A stretch of DNA of 64,000 nt from the NCBI GenBank assembly GCA_002917075.1, contig NTMA01000029.1, positions 250,810 through 314,809 of the forward strand, read 5' to 3'. The DNA comes from Hawksworthiomyces lignivorus (taxonomy: Eukaryota; Ascomycota; Sordariomycetes; Ophiostomatales; Ophiostomataceae). Under the pieces are notes generated by a model. That model saw only the letters and a list, made by a program, of their open reading frames with translations. It was not told the DNA's origin and ran no database searches. This document shows positions 20,601 to 33,081 of the stretch, piece after piece. Made by a program: the position numbers and the translations under genes. How positions within the stretch are numbered: position 1 is the stretch's first letter; each line of letters starts with the position of its first letter.

Positions 20601-21609
20601 AAACAGCAGGGGTCGAACACCTCTTTCTCTCGCTTCTAAGAGCGGGCACGAGGATGTGGTTCGGCTGCTTCTTGAGAAAGGGGCTAATGTCCATTTAAGG
20701 GACGATGCGAAAGCCCACCGTGGCGAAAATCAAGTAGCAGGCCGTCGAATACCTCTCCACTTGGCAGCTGCTAAGGGACACATGGCTATAGTCAAGCTGC
20801 TCCTTGGGGCCAGATCTGCGCCCAACACACGAGATTCCGAAGGGAGAACGCCGCTGTTGCTTGCTATAATATGGGGCCATACGGACGTGGCCCGGTTGCT
20901 TATCGATACGAACAAAGTCAACGTTGATGCGCAAGACAATGAAGGTCAAACGCCGCTCTTGGTGGCCACTGCAAAAGGAAATACAGATGTGGTCGAAATG
21001 CTTCTTGCCACTGACCAAATCAACGTCAACGAAAGAGACAGCAAAGGTTATTCGTCGCTATGTCTTGGAGCCTTGCTGGGGCATGCAGTTGTAGTCAAGC
21101 TGCTTCTTGATACGGATGAAGTTGATGTTGACAAATTGAACAACGTCGGCGCTACAGCACTTGGCCTGGCCGTCTATGGCAAGCTACTGCACGAGTATAA
21201 AGCTATTTTCAACGACAAAGACGTAGATCCGGAACTCTTATGTAATATGGGCAAAGGGCATGTCGATGTAACCAAACAACTCCTGGGTCGAGACGCCCTC
21301 CTGCGACTGGAAAAATCAAAAGGCGAGAAGTTGCTCCGGGTTGCCTCCATGAGAGACGACACAACGGCGGCAGAGCTGCTTATCATGAAAGGCAAAATTA
21401 GCGTCGATACCAAGGACAATGAATCTGGTCGGACGCCACTCTCGCTGGCAGCTGAGGCTGGCCACAAGGCCGTGGTCGAGCTTTTGCTCGACCACGGGGC
21501 CGATGTCGAGGCAGTGGACAAAGACGATCGAAAGCCGTTATGGTACGCCATCAAGAACAAGCACGAGCCCATTGAAAAGCTTTTATCCTATCACTCTAGC
21601 AAAGGGTAA
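17630..21609 (+). CDS. NACHT-ankyrin NOD-like receptor with N-terminal sigma-type amyloid motif
   Basis: Receptor of about 1307 residues in two exons, 17630-17750 and 17807-21609. The first exon encodes only the 40-residue N-terminal motif region, with GDQ, GLQ and GNQ triplets about ten residues apart (residues 12-35). The GTAAGG...CCAG intron then joins in phase to KLSKEIISSLSFDEMDTRF, the usual lead-in to a fungal NACHT. Walker A (GKPGSGKST) is at about 100-108 and Walker B (ICIFIDALDES) at 208-218. A winged-helix segment with FIHQSVKEFF follows near 430-450. From about residue 580 to the end are some 18-20 ankyrin repeats, with a non-ankyrin insertion near 650-700. Family knowledge: ligand binding by repeats drives NACHT oligomerisation and exposes the N-terminal motif as an amyloid seed. 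Ankyrins here replace the WD repeats of the classical HET-E type receptor. Adjacent genes carry the matching motif. Confidence 0.9.
20092..20709 (+). repeat. Highly similar 99-base ankyrin repeat units
   Basis: Inside the receptor gene, consecutive repeats start near 20101, 20215, 20314, 20413, 20512 and 20611, with an exact 99-base period after the first. The first unit is longer by 15 bases. Units begin GGCCGAACGCC or GGCCAAACACC in alternation. Their proteins alternate RTPLSLAAKNGH and QTPLSLAAENGH, so units 2+3 and 4+5 look like copies of a two-repeat block. Such recent internal duplication is known in fungal NLR repeat domains. Confidence 0.8.
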
Positions 21610-22620
21610 TCTCTTATTCATGTTATATCTCCATGCCATTTTTCTTGTGGATCTACTAACTAATGATCCTGCCAACTCGACTGGCTCTTTGGAAATCGTT
21701 TCAAATTCTTATTTGTAATGAATTTGTCTTTCACATTAATTTATTCGCCTATTTTAAATATCAGTTGCTTGCGAAGAGAATCTATATTAGTGTACTATAA
21801 GGTGCATTCTCAGATTGCCTGTCATGGTAATGCTTTGGGAGAAGAAAAATAGTGGCCGAAATGGTTATTGCCACAGTTCTTTTTGTTGTCTAATTTCTCC
21901 TGGGCAGTTTATGAGTCGCTCTAAAGCACATGCTCATTCCCATCCACGGCTATGGCGACCTTATAGCGAGGTGAGATGCCAGAGTGGCATCCAATTAGCT
22001 ACTGTGTGCGATCAGCCTTCTCTCTTATTATCTACGTTGCCAAGGATCAAGCGGTGTATTACGCTTCACGCCGCGTTCTACATTGCCACGAATTTCCATT
22101 TATTCGACAATAATCACACTGGTAGAGTTTCGGCAAGTCCGTTAGACAAAAAAAAGTCCTGTGAAGCATTAGCCGGCTCAGTACGAGAGCTAACATTTGC
22201 CATGATACTTGTGAAGATCCATCGCCGCGCCGATCCGCAGCGATCATGGACAGAAAGCCAAGCAAAGAAGAAATGAAGGCACAAAAGCTGCCCATCGAAC
22301 GAACATGCGTATTGGTCAAGGAGATACTGTGATTGATTTAGCTGCGTTCCGAAAAAAGCATCTATGAATTTCTAAATTCTTGATGGCATGGCTGCTTTTC
22401 GTGGCGTTAGATTCACATCTGTATGCGGATAATTTTTGTTATAACCAGGGATAGCTAAGAGCGTTGCGTAAATTATGTAGTCTATTTTGCAGCGGCAAAC
22501 GTGAAGCAAGGTTAATAGCAATAGTTCATACAATTCCATCAAGGAAAGGAAAAAAAAATAAAGAAAAAAAAAGGCAAATACTATCACAAGATAATCTGGG
22601 GAATAATTTCAGCTCTGTCG
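21610..22620. other. Convergent intergenic, no gene seen
   Basis: About 1 kb lies between the 3' ends of the receptor and the PKS. Short open frames exist on both strands, but none has recognisable content. There is an A/G-rich homopolymer patch near 22548-22575. Confidence 0.45.
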
Positions 22621-25600
22621 TCACTCGGCGACAAGCTCCTTGCGTACTAGTCGTGACTGGCGGGCGATGAAGCCACTCAACGACTGTATGTTGCGTGAAC
22701 CTAAAAACTCCAGTACAGGCACAGTTGCCTCCATTTCACTACTAACCCAGTTACGCAGTTCCTAAAGAAGCATTAGCGTCATGTTTTTGATAAGTTTTGC
22801 CGTTTAAACGCTTTGAAGACTTGAAACATACCACTGCAATCAATGAGTCCAGGCCGTATTGGCTGAGAGGCTTCTGAGTGTCCATCTCGTCTTCGGTTGG
22901 AAGCATTAAAAGTGCTGTTATCTTAGCACGAATAGCGCTCTCAAGGATGTTGGCCAATTCGTCAGACGAGCTGGCTTGTCGCAGCCTTTCGCGGATACTC
23001 TGTGCTGTGTCGGCTGATGCGGCACCGTCTGCGGCCGAGTCGTCTTCGCCGCCCGTCCGCAGTGCCATACGACGTGCCATTGCGAAGCGCGGATCCTGGT
23101 AGATTGCACGTGCTGGATCCCCTCCAGTGTACCGGCCAAGGCCCAAGCCTGTGACAACATGGGCCGGTACCCAGCTAGCTGCGTCTGCCTCCGTCTCGGT
23201 CTCTGTTGGTTTCCCGGCAACCATAGCTGCTTCGATCAAGGCGAGGCACTCCCGACCATCAATTTCTTCAAATCCTTGCGACCGCAGCGTTTGCTGCACT
23301 GTGCCGTGCTCGGCTACGTAGCCGATGCCTGTGATCATCCCTAGATCTAGCGTGGATCCGGCCAGGCCGCGGCGTCTTCGGTAGCGAGCAAATGCATCTT
23401 GGAAGGAGGATGCTGCACCGTAGGCCGCCTGACTGGGGTTGCCAATAATGCCCACCATGGACGACAAGAGAACGAAGAAGTCCACGTCGGTGCCTGGCAG
23501 CTGCTTGTGCAGATTCCATGTGCCGGCCACCTTGGGCCACAGCGAATTGTTCCAGGATTCGTAGGACATGTCTTGAAAGAGCGCACTCTCCATTACGAGG
23601 CCTAGATGCACGACACCACGCACGGGTGGGAACCCAGCATCCTTTGCCGACTGCAGAGCTGCCGCCAGTTGCTCGGCGTGGCCCACATCGCAGTTGCTCA
23701 CCTGCACAGCCGCGCCAGCGTCGCGTAGCTGGCTTACAGCCGCGGCAGCTGCGGCATTTGTGATCCCACCACGCGATAGAATAATTAGATAGCGGGCACC
23801 CAGCTCGCCAGCCATGCGTGCAGCCAAAGCACGGCCGATACCGCCTAGTCCACCGACAAGCAAGTAAGACCCGTCGGCTCGGAGCTGGAGAGGCGAAATG
23901 CGCGGGGACATGACTTTAGTAGAGAGCGACGCAGGCACGGACGAGACCTCTGTAGTCGTCGTTCTAGTTGTCAGCGTAGTCGTTGTGGCACCGGACGTGA
24001 TCGTTTCTGTCTTGATGGTTGTCGTCTTCGTAGTTGTAGGCTGCGACTGCGGCACGAGAACGAGTTTGCCAATATGGCGGCCGGCCTGCATAGTGCGCAG
24101 AGCAGTAACAGAATCGGTGTAGCCATAGGATGTCAGTGGCGTCGGAGCGCGGGCCACGCCTTGCCGTACCAGCTCCATGCTCTCAGCCCACAGGCGTGCA
24201 CCGTATGTTGGCCGCTCTGCCAACAATGCCACCAGGTCTACGGCCATGAACGTAACGTTGCGAGCAAACGGCGCCATGTCGAGGCGGCCATGACGGTTCA
24301 GATCGCGCTTGCCCAGTTCCACGAATCGGCCGAATGAGGCGATGCAGCGCCATGATGCGCGCAGCAGCTCCGACGCCAGCACATTGAACACTACGTCCAC
24401 ACCACGGTTCTGCGTGGCCTGCATCACAGCCTCGGCGAAGCTTTCGTCGCGGCTGCTGAATATGTGGTTAGCGGGGATGCCGTATTGATCGATGAGGAAT
24501 CGCTTCTTCTCAGCAGTTCCAACTGTTGCATAGATAGTGGCGCCCCGATGTTGGCAGAGCTGCACAAGAGCCTGGCCAAGACCACCCGAGGCAGCGTGGA
24601 TCAAGACTGTTTCGCCAGCAGCTAGTGTTGTTGCATTAAGCGCGTGAAGTGCAGTGCAGAAGATGATGGGAAGCGAAGCAGCCTCCTCCATTGTCAGAGA
24701 GTCAGGCACTTGTTGGGCGCGCCACGCTTCACATCGCACCGTTGTCGCAAATGTGCCGTCAGCTGGGGCGGCTACGCGGTCGCCTACTTTGATTTCGGTC
24801 ACCTGGGCACCTACACGCGTGACAGTACCGGCACATTCTCGGCCCAGATCTCGGGTCTCAATCTGACCCATGGCGACCATGACGTCGTGGAAGTTGAGAC
24901 CGGCAGCCTCGACAGAGATTTCCACGTGATCATCTGGCAGAGTGTCGGCAGTGGATAGCATCTTCGGGTCATCATCGAAATAGAGACTGTCGAGCAAGCC
25001 AGGCTGGCCTACTTCGAGCTTGAGATGGCGGCCGGTTTGCACAGCGGGAGCAGAAACAATATGGCGCCGGCCAATGCGCGAGGCTACGTAATCAGACGTC
25101 TGGTCTGACTCGTCATAGCGAGGGATATGTAAGGTACCCTTAGGACCACGTTCTGCCAGTTCCAGCTCTACTTCACCAATAGTAGCTTTGCCTTCACCGT
25201 CTTCAGAAGCAGAGAGGCCTGTCAAAGCAAAGGAGCGCTCGAATACCCGCTTGACAGTCTTGATTGAAGCATTACCATCTGCTGCGGTGTCCGTATTGCT
25301 CGAGAGCATACTAAGGTCTAGATGGACAAGACGACCGCCGAGCTCAACGCGCAGGGTACGCAACAAGCCCTTGATCAAAGCAAAATCTGGAACATTTTCG
25401 CCATCTGAAGCGCCACGGGTGAGCCAAAGAACGTAAGCACTATTACCAGCAGGACGTAAGAATAAGCGCCGCAATTTTTCCATGCTTTCTGGATTCTGAG
25501 GTCCCAATGTACCAGGTTCGGTTTGATAGAAAACGCAAACTTGACCCTCTTCAACGGTAGGCAATTCTTCCCACATTGTATAGATGTTCGGAGCCGCAAG

Positions 25601-28600
25601 GCCATTACTGATATCAGAGGCCACGATAGACTCTGCTAGTCTTTCTAGCCAGGGCTTATTGCCTGCAGTATCTGTGATGAACAGTGGATGGGGCTGCTGC
25701 TTCGCCTGAACGATGACATCCACAGGAGGAGCAACTTCTGCAGGATCTTCCACCGTTGCTGTCTTTGCAGCGTCTTCAATCTCTGTAGCGGCTACTTTTT
25801 CTTCAGTGACCTTCGGTAGGAGCTTTGCGACAGCCGTGCTGACCATGGTTGTTCCCTGGTGCGTTGCTAAATCTGGTGTTTCCCAAACTGCTGCATCTAG
25901 TCCAGAGAATCCCTGTGAGCGTAGAACCTCGTCCCATTGTGCCTCTGCCAACAACGGCGAATCTTGTCTATGCTCCTCCTCGGCAATCCACCAACCATCA
26001 AATATACCAAAAATATTCGCCACGGCGGCTGTGGAGACAATCTGCTCAGGTACACGAACAAGCTCAATCAGTAGCAGAGTTCCTCCGGGACGAAGCAGCT
26101 GCCGTGCGTGTGCCACAGTGCGGGAAATGTTGCGCGTGGCATGCAAAACATTGGCAGCTACAACCAGATCGTATGTGCCGCCGACAAATCCTTGCTGGAT
26201 AGGCTCGCGTTCCACATCTAGACGACGGAAATTCAGCAAGTGAGCCCAAGGTTTGGTCTTCTCGCGGACGGCCTCAAAAAATCCCGTGCTGATGTCTGTC
26301 ACATCATACGAAAGGAAGCGGGAGAGAGAGTTGGTACCATCGTTATCGCCCCCGAGAGCGCGGAGAAGCGGTAGGGTTGCACCACCGGTTCCGGCGCCGA
26401 TTTCAAGTATCCTCATGTGCGGATTCTTGTGAGCAAGAAGGTCGACATAGACAGCCGCCTGCTGATACTGCCGGGCCATGCGAGGATTGTGGGCATAGTA
26501 CTGGCCCAAAATATCATCCTTCATTGTTACCTCAAGGGAGTCTGCATCACCCAGCACAATGCGATGCATGTTAGCAGTGACGGCCGCCAATAGACGACCT
26601 TCAGCACCGGACTGCTTAAGTTCATTCAAGAGAGCTTGACGCTCCTCGGCTGTCGCGTTGGGCCAGGTTGCAATGTCGTCAGCATGAGCTGGAGGAAGTG
26701 GACGAAAAGCGTCATGATCTGTCTCTTGTTGGCTCCGTTCTTCTAGACGCTTCTTTTGAACTTCTAAGACTGAGTCCCGCTGGCGGCGAAGTGATTTGTA
26801 TAGCTTTTGCCCTTTGGTGGTCAAACTAGGTACGATATTCTCTGGGATATGCGAAAGGGCATAGTCGGCCATGTAAAACGCAGACTGGTCGAGGCGGCGC
26901 AGAGCAGCACTTTCTTCAGGTGGTGGCATGAGATGTGCACAGAGCTCATCAAACTGTTCCGAGGTCAAAAAGGCCGGATCTGGCTGCCATTCAGACTGGA
27001 AATAGGTTTTAGGTGGCAGTCCTTCAGCATCTCCGGGGCCAGAGGGCATGTTGCCAGCCAAACTGGTCATACGTAAACCATCCATGCGGATCAGAGGCGA
27101 CGGCACAGAAGATTCTCGCGGGTTCTGTTTGGCAGCTGAAGGTCCGTAAGCCGCCAGGTCGATGTCAAGGTTTCTGAAACCACTGCGACGCACGCCCAGG
27201 TACACGCCAAGGGCATCTCCGGCTGTTGTCTGACCTAGCTCCGCCGAAATAAAGATGTGCTCAAAGAATACAGGCATGATAGCCGCCTTAAGCATGTCTC
27301 GGAAGGCCATGATGCCATGAAGGCAAGCGTCCAGTGTTCCTGGGTGCACTACAATGGGACTGTGGTAGTGGGCCGGCATGCAAGATGCGACGTCAGGAAT
27401 CGAAACAGTACCGACAATGCGGTTAGTGGAATCCGATGATGACCGGCCGGCCTTGGCAGTGACTAGGTTAGCAAATGTAGGACCATATTCCAAGCCAATG
27501 TTGGTGCAATGCTCATATAACGCTGAAAGGTCCACGTCCTGGGTACAGGTATCCAGAGATAGAGTCCTCCATTCCGTGTCAAGGCGGGCTTTTTGAGACT
27601 GAACTTCAGAGGTGTCGGTGACTGACTCGAGGTTTTGTTCACCGGACCCTGTATTTTGCCTCCAGCGCACTGCAATGAGACCACGGCAATGTTCTGACCA
27701 GTTGTCAGTGATGGGACTTCCCATTGGGGTAGTGTTGGTGGCGCTGCTGCTACATGAGTAGACAAAGAACTCATGCCAGAGAGTGGAGTTGTCCATGGCA
27801 CTTTCAGCCAAAGGCCGGAGGCTGATCATCGCCTCTACTTCTCCTGACCCTTCAGGAATAATCAGCGCCTGGCCAAGCGAAACATCGCGGAGTTCATAGC
27901 CCTCGATCTCTGGAACAGCATCTTGCGAGGATGTTACGGCGGCAGTTGCCTTCCAGAGTGCATCTTGCCGTGCAGCCTCTATGGCCATCGAGATATAGCC
28001 TGCAGCTGGATAGACCACCAAGCCCTGCACCCGATGGTCACGCACCCATGGCGTTTCTGCGGTGCGAATCCACTGGCGCCAGCGGGGCTCCAGAGGATTG
28101 CCAAACCGAACAGGAGCTCCCAGTAGATCATGTCTCGGATGCTCCCGCTGGCGGTAGCGGATACTCTCGCGCGGCTCTGCCCAATACGCAGTTTGGTGGT
28201 TCCAAGGATACTTCGGCAGGTCAACTAAAAGTTTGTGATCGTTGGATTCAGAGTTGTTGACAGAGAGAAGATTGAGAGGAATTCCACGTTCAAAAAGAGA
28301 GCGTGCTAAAGCCTGGGCTGTTTCTGTAGCATCCTGGCCACGACGAAGCATAGACAAGATGCCGATCTTAGTCAGGGGAGGCTCCGATTGTAAGATTTGT
28401 CGTATAGGGCCTGCCAGAGCGGCATGCGGGCCAACCTCAATGAGGACATCAACTTGAGGCTTTCGAATAAATGACGGATTGGAAGACGATTGGCCCGTCT
28501 TGGCTTCGTAGCAAAGTGCGCTCAATGCTTCTGTGAAACGCACTGGACTAACTAGATTCTCGACCCAGTAGTCTAGCGTAAGTGCTCCATGTTCAAGCTT

Positions 28601-31566
28601 CTTGCCGGTAACCGACGAATACATTTCGACTGCACTGTCGTCTCCCTTGGCAGGGTCTTGGAAGGCTTCTACGACAGTCTTGTTGGCTTGAAGGAGCTCT
28701 CGGTATGCCTCAGCTGCAGCAGCCATGCGGTGCGAGTGGTATGCAAAGCCAACAACCAACTTCCGGTGCCGGATGCCTCTGGATTTGCACTCTTCTACGA
28801 GCTCATCAATAGCAGCATCATCGCCCGAGACGGTAAAACTTTGCGGGCTGTTGTAGCAAGCAATCACAGCTTTTCCACGGCGGAGATTGTCCAAAATAGA
28901 TTGGGTCGTCGACTCGTCGCATGCAATGGCTACCATACCACCTCTACAGGAGTCGGCCGCGGAAGAATCGAGAGGCACGCGGAAATATGCAGCAGCTACC
29001 GCAGCCTCTTGAGAAAGCAAGCCTGCCGCGTAAGCAGCGCCAATTTCACCGCTAGAATGGCCCACCACAGCCGTAGGGGTGACGCTCCACGAGCGTAGCA
29101 GGTCTACCAGTGCTACTTGAAGGATCGTGCATAGCGGCTGACTGACAGCTGGCTCATTGACTCGCGTCGTGTTTGCGTCCCGGGCCAGCAGTTCCTCATG
29201 CAGAGACCAGTCAGCGCGCATGGTGCTCGATGCCAAAATTTCGGCGCTGCGGTCAAGCGACGCTCGAAACACAGGATATGTTGTGGCCAGCTCGCGGCCC
29301 ATGGCATACCACTGGGCACCCTGACCAGTAAACACAAATGCAACCGTGGCTGGCTTTGGGGAGTTTTGGAAACGAGCTTGGCTAAGGGCGTCGCGAAGGC
29401 CAGCGACAGATGAAGCCGACACAGCAGCTTTCCAAGGCAGAGCGGATCTCCGATCACTTATCGTGTACGCCAAGTCATCAAGGAATTGAACGTCGTGACT
29501 GACACTTAGGTCGTCCTGCTTGAGATAAGTCTCTAGCCGGGCCACTTGTTCCTTTCCGGATATTTCGTCCTGTGCACTTAGAGCAATTACTTTGGGAACG
29601 GCAGCCTCTTCAACAACCAGAGGACCGGCCGCTAGTGATTGGGACTTTGCAACTGGGTCAGCTTCTATAGCTACAGAGTTGTCCTTATTGTCACCAAGAT
29701 TCTGGGATTTGATAGAGCCTTCCAGATGAAGCTCTTGAGATATGGATTTTTGGTGCTGATGGAAGGACGTCGTAGAAGCGACAGGAGACCCAAATCCACT
29801 GCTGTTTGATTTTGGACTGGGCAGTAAAGACGATGCTTGTGATGATGGTGATAGACTACTGCTTGGTCCGCTAGATCTCGGCGTAGAAGGCGTAGAATGG
29901 GCGCCATCGTTGGTATGATCATTGTCATTACTGTCACTGCCCTCGTTGCTGCCAACGAAACTATCATGATCGCTGCTGTTCGAAGCGCGATAGTGGTGGA
30001 AAGTATAAAGACAACCAGACAAGTTACGTGCCTTGAAGTAGTCTGCCGCACTCTCAATAATCGCGTGAGCATTGGTGCCACCATAGCCGAAGCCATTGAT
30101 GGATGCCCGGAGGACAGGAAGGCTCGTAGCCTCACGCCAAGATCGAACTGCCGTGGGCACTTCGATGTGCCAGTCGTCCAAAGGGATCCGGCTGTTAGGC
30201 TTGAGAAAGCCGACATTCGGCAGCAGTATTTCTCTTTCCAACATCATTACTGTTTTAATGAGACCAGCAACTCCGCTTGCTCCCTCTAGATGCCCAATGT
30301 TGGTTTTGATACACCCTACCACCAAGGGCATCTTGTTCCTTCGTTCGTCGTCATAGCACATTCCGAATGTCTCATACAGGGCCTTGGCCTCGACTGGATC
30401 GCCAGCTTGTGTGCCAGTTCCGTGTGCTTCCACATATGAAGTTTCCGCCAGATCAAGGCCGGCTTGCTGGTACACGCGCCGAATCAGCGCTGCCTGCGCT
30501 TCTCCGCTGGGAAAAGTGATTCCCGGCGTCCGGCCATCTTGGTTGGTGCCCGTGTTGCGCACAACGGCCCGGACAGCGTCGTTGTCTTCTAATGCGAGAT
30601 CCAGCCGCTTCAAAACGACACATGCGACGCCTTCGCCGCGCCCGTAGCCATTGGCTCGGCTGTCGTACGTATATGAACGACCATCTGGCGACAGAAAGCC
30701 CATTGTGCTCATAGATGCCAGAGAATCTTGGCATAGTGTGCAGTTTACACCAGCGACTAGGGCGGTGCTGCATTCCCCAGCTCGAAGAGCCTGGCATGCC
30801 AGATGCAGGGCAACCAGACTCGATGAGCATGCTGTGTCAAGAGTGACAGAAGGTCCATGCGCATTAAAGAAATATGACAGGCGATTTGCCAGCATAGCCT
30901 GTCCAGTTCCCGTGGCATGATATAGTGGTATTGCATCAGAATCTCTGAGAGTTATCTTCGCCCAGTCAAAACAAAACGAGCCGACAAAAACGCCCATATC
31001 TGATCCAGAGACCTGTGCCAAGGAAATGCCGGCTGGTGCAACAATGTTAGTCAATGTGTCAACCACAATCAAATAGATTTGACTGCATGTCTTCCTTACC
31101 ATTTTCGAGGGCTTCATAGCTGCATTCGAGGAGTAATCTTTGTTGTGGGTCGAGAGTCTGGGATAAGAAGGGGTCGGTGTTAGCTTATACTGGGTATGTA
31201 AGCATACTCTGCATTTCATTATCAAACGTAAACATACAGCAGCTTCTGTTTTGGTCATGCCAAAAAAAGGTGCATCAAAGTACGCCACGTCTTCTTTGAG
31301 ATAAAACCCTCCCTTCACATTGGTCTAAGTCGACGTGTTAGTGGCTAAGGAAATGGGAAAAGGATAGATGAATTATAACTGACTGCTCCGTTTCTCGACT
31401 GGTCAGGGTGGTAAAATGCTGAGTGGTTGAATCTAGTGGAAGGGGTTTCAGTCCATGCATCTTCCCCTTCCGAGCACATTTCCCAGAGTTTCAATGGATC
31501 GGTAGCTTTCCCAGGAAAGCGGCCGCCGAAACCGACGATGGCAACAGGCGTCACCGCGTCAGTCAT
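22621..31566 (-). CDS. Highly reducing iterative type I polyketide synthase
   Basis: Predicted protein of about 2889 residues. The model has five exons on the minus strand: 31566-31384, 31324-31238, 31157-31100, 31032-22832 and 22761-22621. All introns are GT-AG and in phase. Domain order by DNA position: KS (31550-30020; active site DTACSSS, HGTGTQAGDP, NIGHLEGASG), AT (about 29370-28480; FTGQGAQW and GHSSGEIGAAY), DH (28160-27050; DHRVQGLVVYPAAGY, later HPGTLDACLHG), C-methyltransferase (about 26420; LEIGAGTGGAT), ER (25060-24060; GLNFHDVMVAMG and ASGGLGQA), KR (23890-23330; GGLGGIGRALA) and ACP (GLDSLIAVELRNW). The last exon is needed to complete the ACP. It lacks a terminal thioesterase, so a separate release enzyme is expected. 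Low-complexity linkers lie between KS and AT (Ser/Asn/Pro-rich) and between ER and KR (Thr-rich). The product is unknown, probably a methylated reduced chain. Confidence 0.95.
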
Positions 31567-32149
31567 GATGACAATCAAGAAAGCAGCCTTGCCGTAGACC
31601 AAGTGCTAAGAGACTTTGTAGAAACTCAGGTGCGTTAAGATAGAACACCCGAGCAGATGCAACAAGTGGGACGCATCACAAAAGCTTGTCCTGAGAAATT
31701 CCAGACTCATCCAGACGAGGCTTCGAGGAGAATGGAGTGTATTTATAAATACCAGCTTCCCATTTTCTGACCAACCTTGCTCAATGCCATCCTTGCCTCC
31801 TATTGGATGTAATTATATAAATTTTTTTATGTCGTACAATCATAAAAGAACATCAGTGAATAACGAATGCCAAGAGAATGCAACTAGTAACTTTCCGGGC
31901 CTGTTTTCTGAAGAAATAGGTATGATAAGAAGCAAAAGAAGTGAGCCATAATCACCAAGAGTAGAAGATAACAGGCTGCAAGTAGTTCAGAGCAAACCTT
32001 CGTCTGCCGCAAGAGTACACCACAAGAGCTGGTATTATACGTCAAACACACAGCTTTCCAGACAGGAGTAGGGCCAAATGGAAAAGTCTTGGGCTAAAAG
32101 ATTGCCGAGAAAATACGCAGTAGTCGGTACACCAGCTCAATTAGACCCA

Positions 32150-32705
32150 AATTTTGCTGCGGTAAGTAATAACTATGGCTGGAGGAAGGGCCTGATCGTT
32201 CGAGGGGGACTGCACCATCTCTTGAGAGAAAGGTGGTGCGCGAAGGTGTGGATGTGGATATAGTGGACCCAGAGGCACTCGGTCTCTTCTGGGACCCAGT
32301 CATTGGTGGCTAGGCAATAGAATCCGCCATCTGGGTGTGGCCAGAAGTATCTTGCATTCGCGGAATTCCAGCTCTTTGAGTATTTACACTTTTGCTATTG
32401 ACGCTCTCTTTAGGAAAACGATCTCCCTGCATACTTTTACAAATTCGAAATCACTCAGATTTCCGGAATGTGCGGACGTCGTGGAAAAGCCACCCACCAT
32501 GTTTTTCAAGGCATAGGATTTCCGGGGCTTGATAGCTTCTTAGCACGATCGACGTGGCACCGTACAGCACCAGAGAGCCAAGGTAAATGTCGGTGGCCGC
32601 TACGACGTACGTTCTAGCTCTAGAAGTGTGACACAAAACCAAGCCAAAAACAGTGCTGCATGAGACGGTGCCGTCGCTAAAATAACCGTCTTCACTCCAT
32701 TGCAT
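32150..32705 (-). other. Possible degraded coding segments, unrecognised
   Basis: An 84-codon frame (32705-32451) begins MQWSEDGYFSDGTVSC and includes YVVAATDIYLGSLVLYG. A second, partly overlapping stretch (about 32370-32150, another frame, no ATG) includes RYFWPHPDGGFYCLATNDW. Both look more protein-like than the surrounding desert. No phase-consistent intron joins them. They could be exons of a lost gene or chance frames. Confidence 0.2.
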
Positions 32706-33081
32706 ATGTCTGTGTACCCATGCAATTGAGGTTGCACAAATATGCGGGTTTCGGCTGGGTCTCGAACGAGATGTACAGCTCTCTGAAAAGACGTGAAGAA
32801 AAGGAACAAGACGAGAAAACTCAAAAATAAACCTGAGACATTATGGGAAACAAAAAGCAAGTAATGATCGCAAGTGCTGCAGATTTGAACGCGAGTGAGC
32901 AAACGGGGTGGTCCACTCTAAAAAATGGACAAATAGGGAGGCCAATCACGATATGGATCCGTTCCGTAGCGTGTCTGTAGACCGTCACTGGATCATGGGT
33001 CGGTCCACAGCTGCGGTCCACCCCACACCATCACCTAATTCGACTAACCGTAGGCTTTCTTTCAATAAAGTACTAACAGAA

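Noticed and set aside
19432..21600. Candidate CRISPR-like or satellite array because of the regular 99-base period
   Set aside because: The period is coding: each unit is one 33-residue ankyrin repeat in a continuous frame. CRISPR arrays do not occur in fungal genomes.
22751..22831. PKS ending at 22751 with an incomplete carrier domain
   Set aside because: An in-phase GTATGT...TTTAG intron leads to a last exon ending at 22621 that completes the ACP (ELRNW and the following helix).
25713..26243. 176-codon plus-strand frame inside the PKS
   Set aside because: It is antisense to the methyltransferase region of the PKS, with low-complexity Ser/Thr/Ala content and no recognisable domain.
31345..31602. 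Separate small gene upstream of the PKS
   Set aside because: The frame is the PKS first exon (MTDAVTPVAIVGFGG...). The in-phase intron at 31383-31325 joins it to the rest of the ketosynthase.
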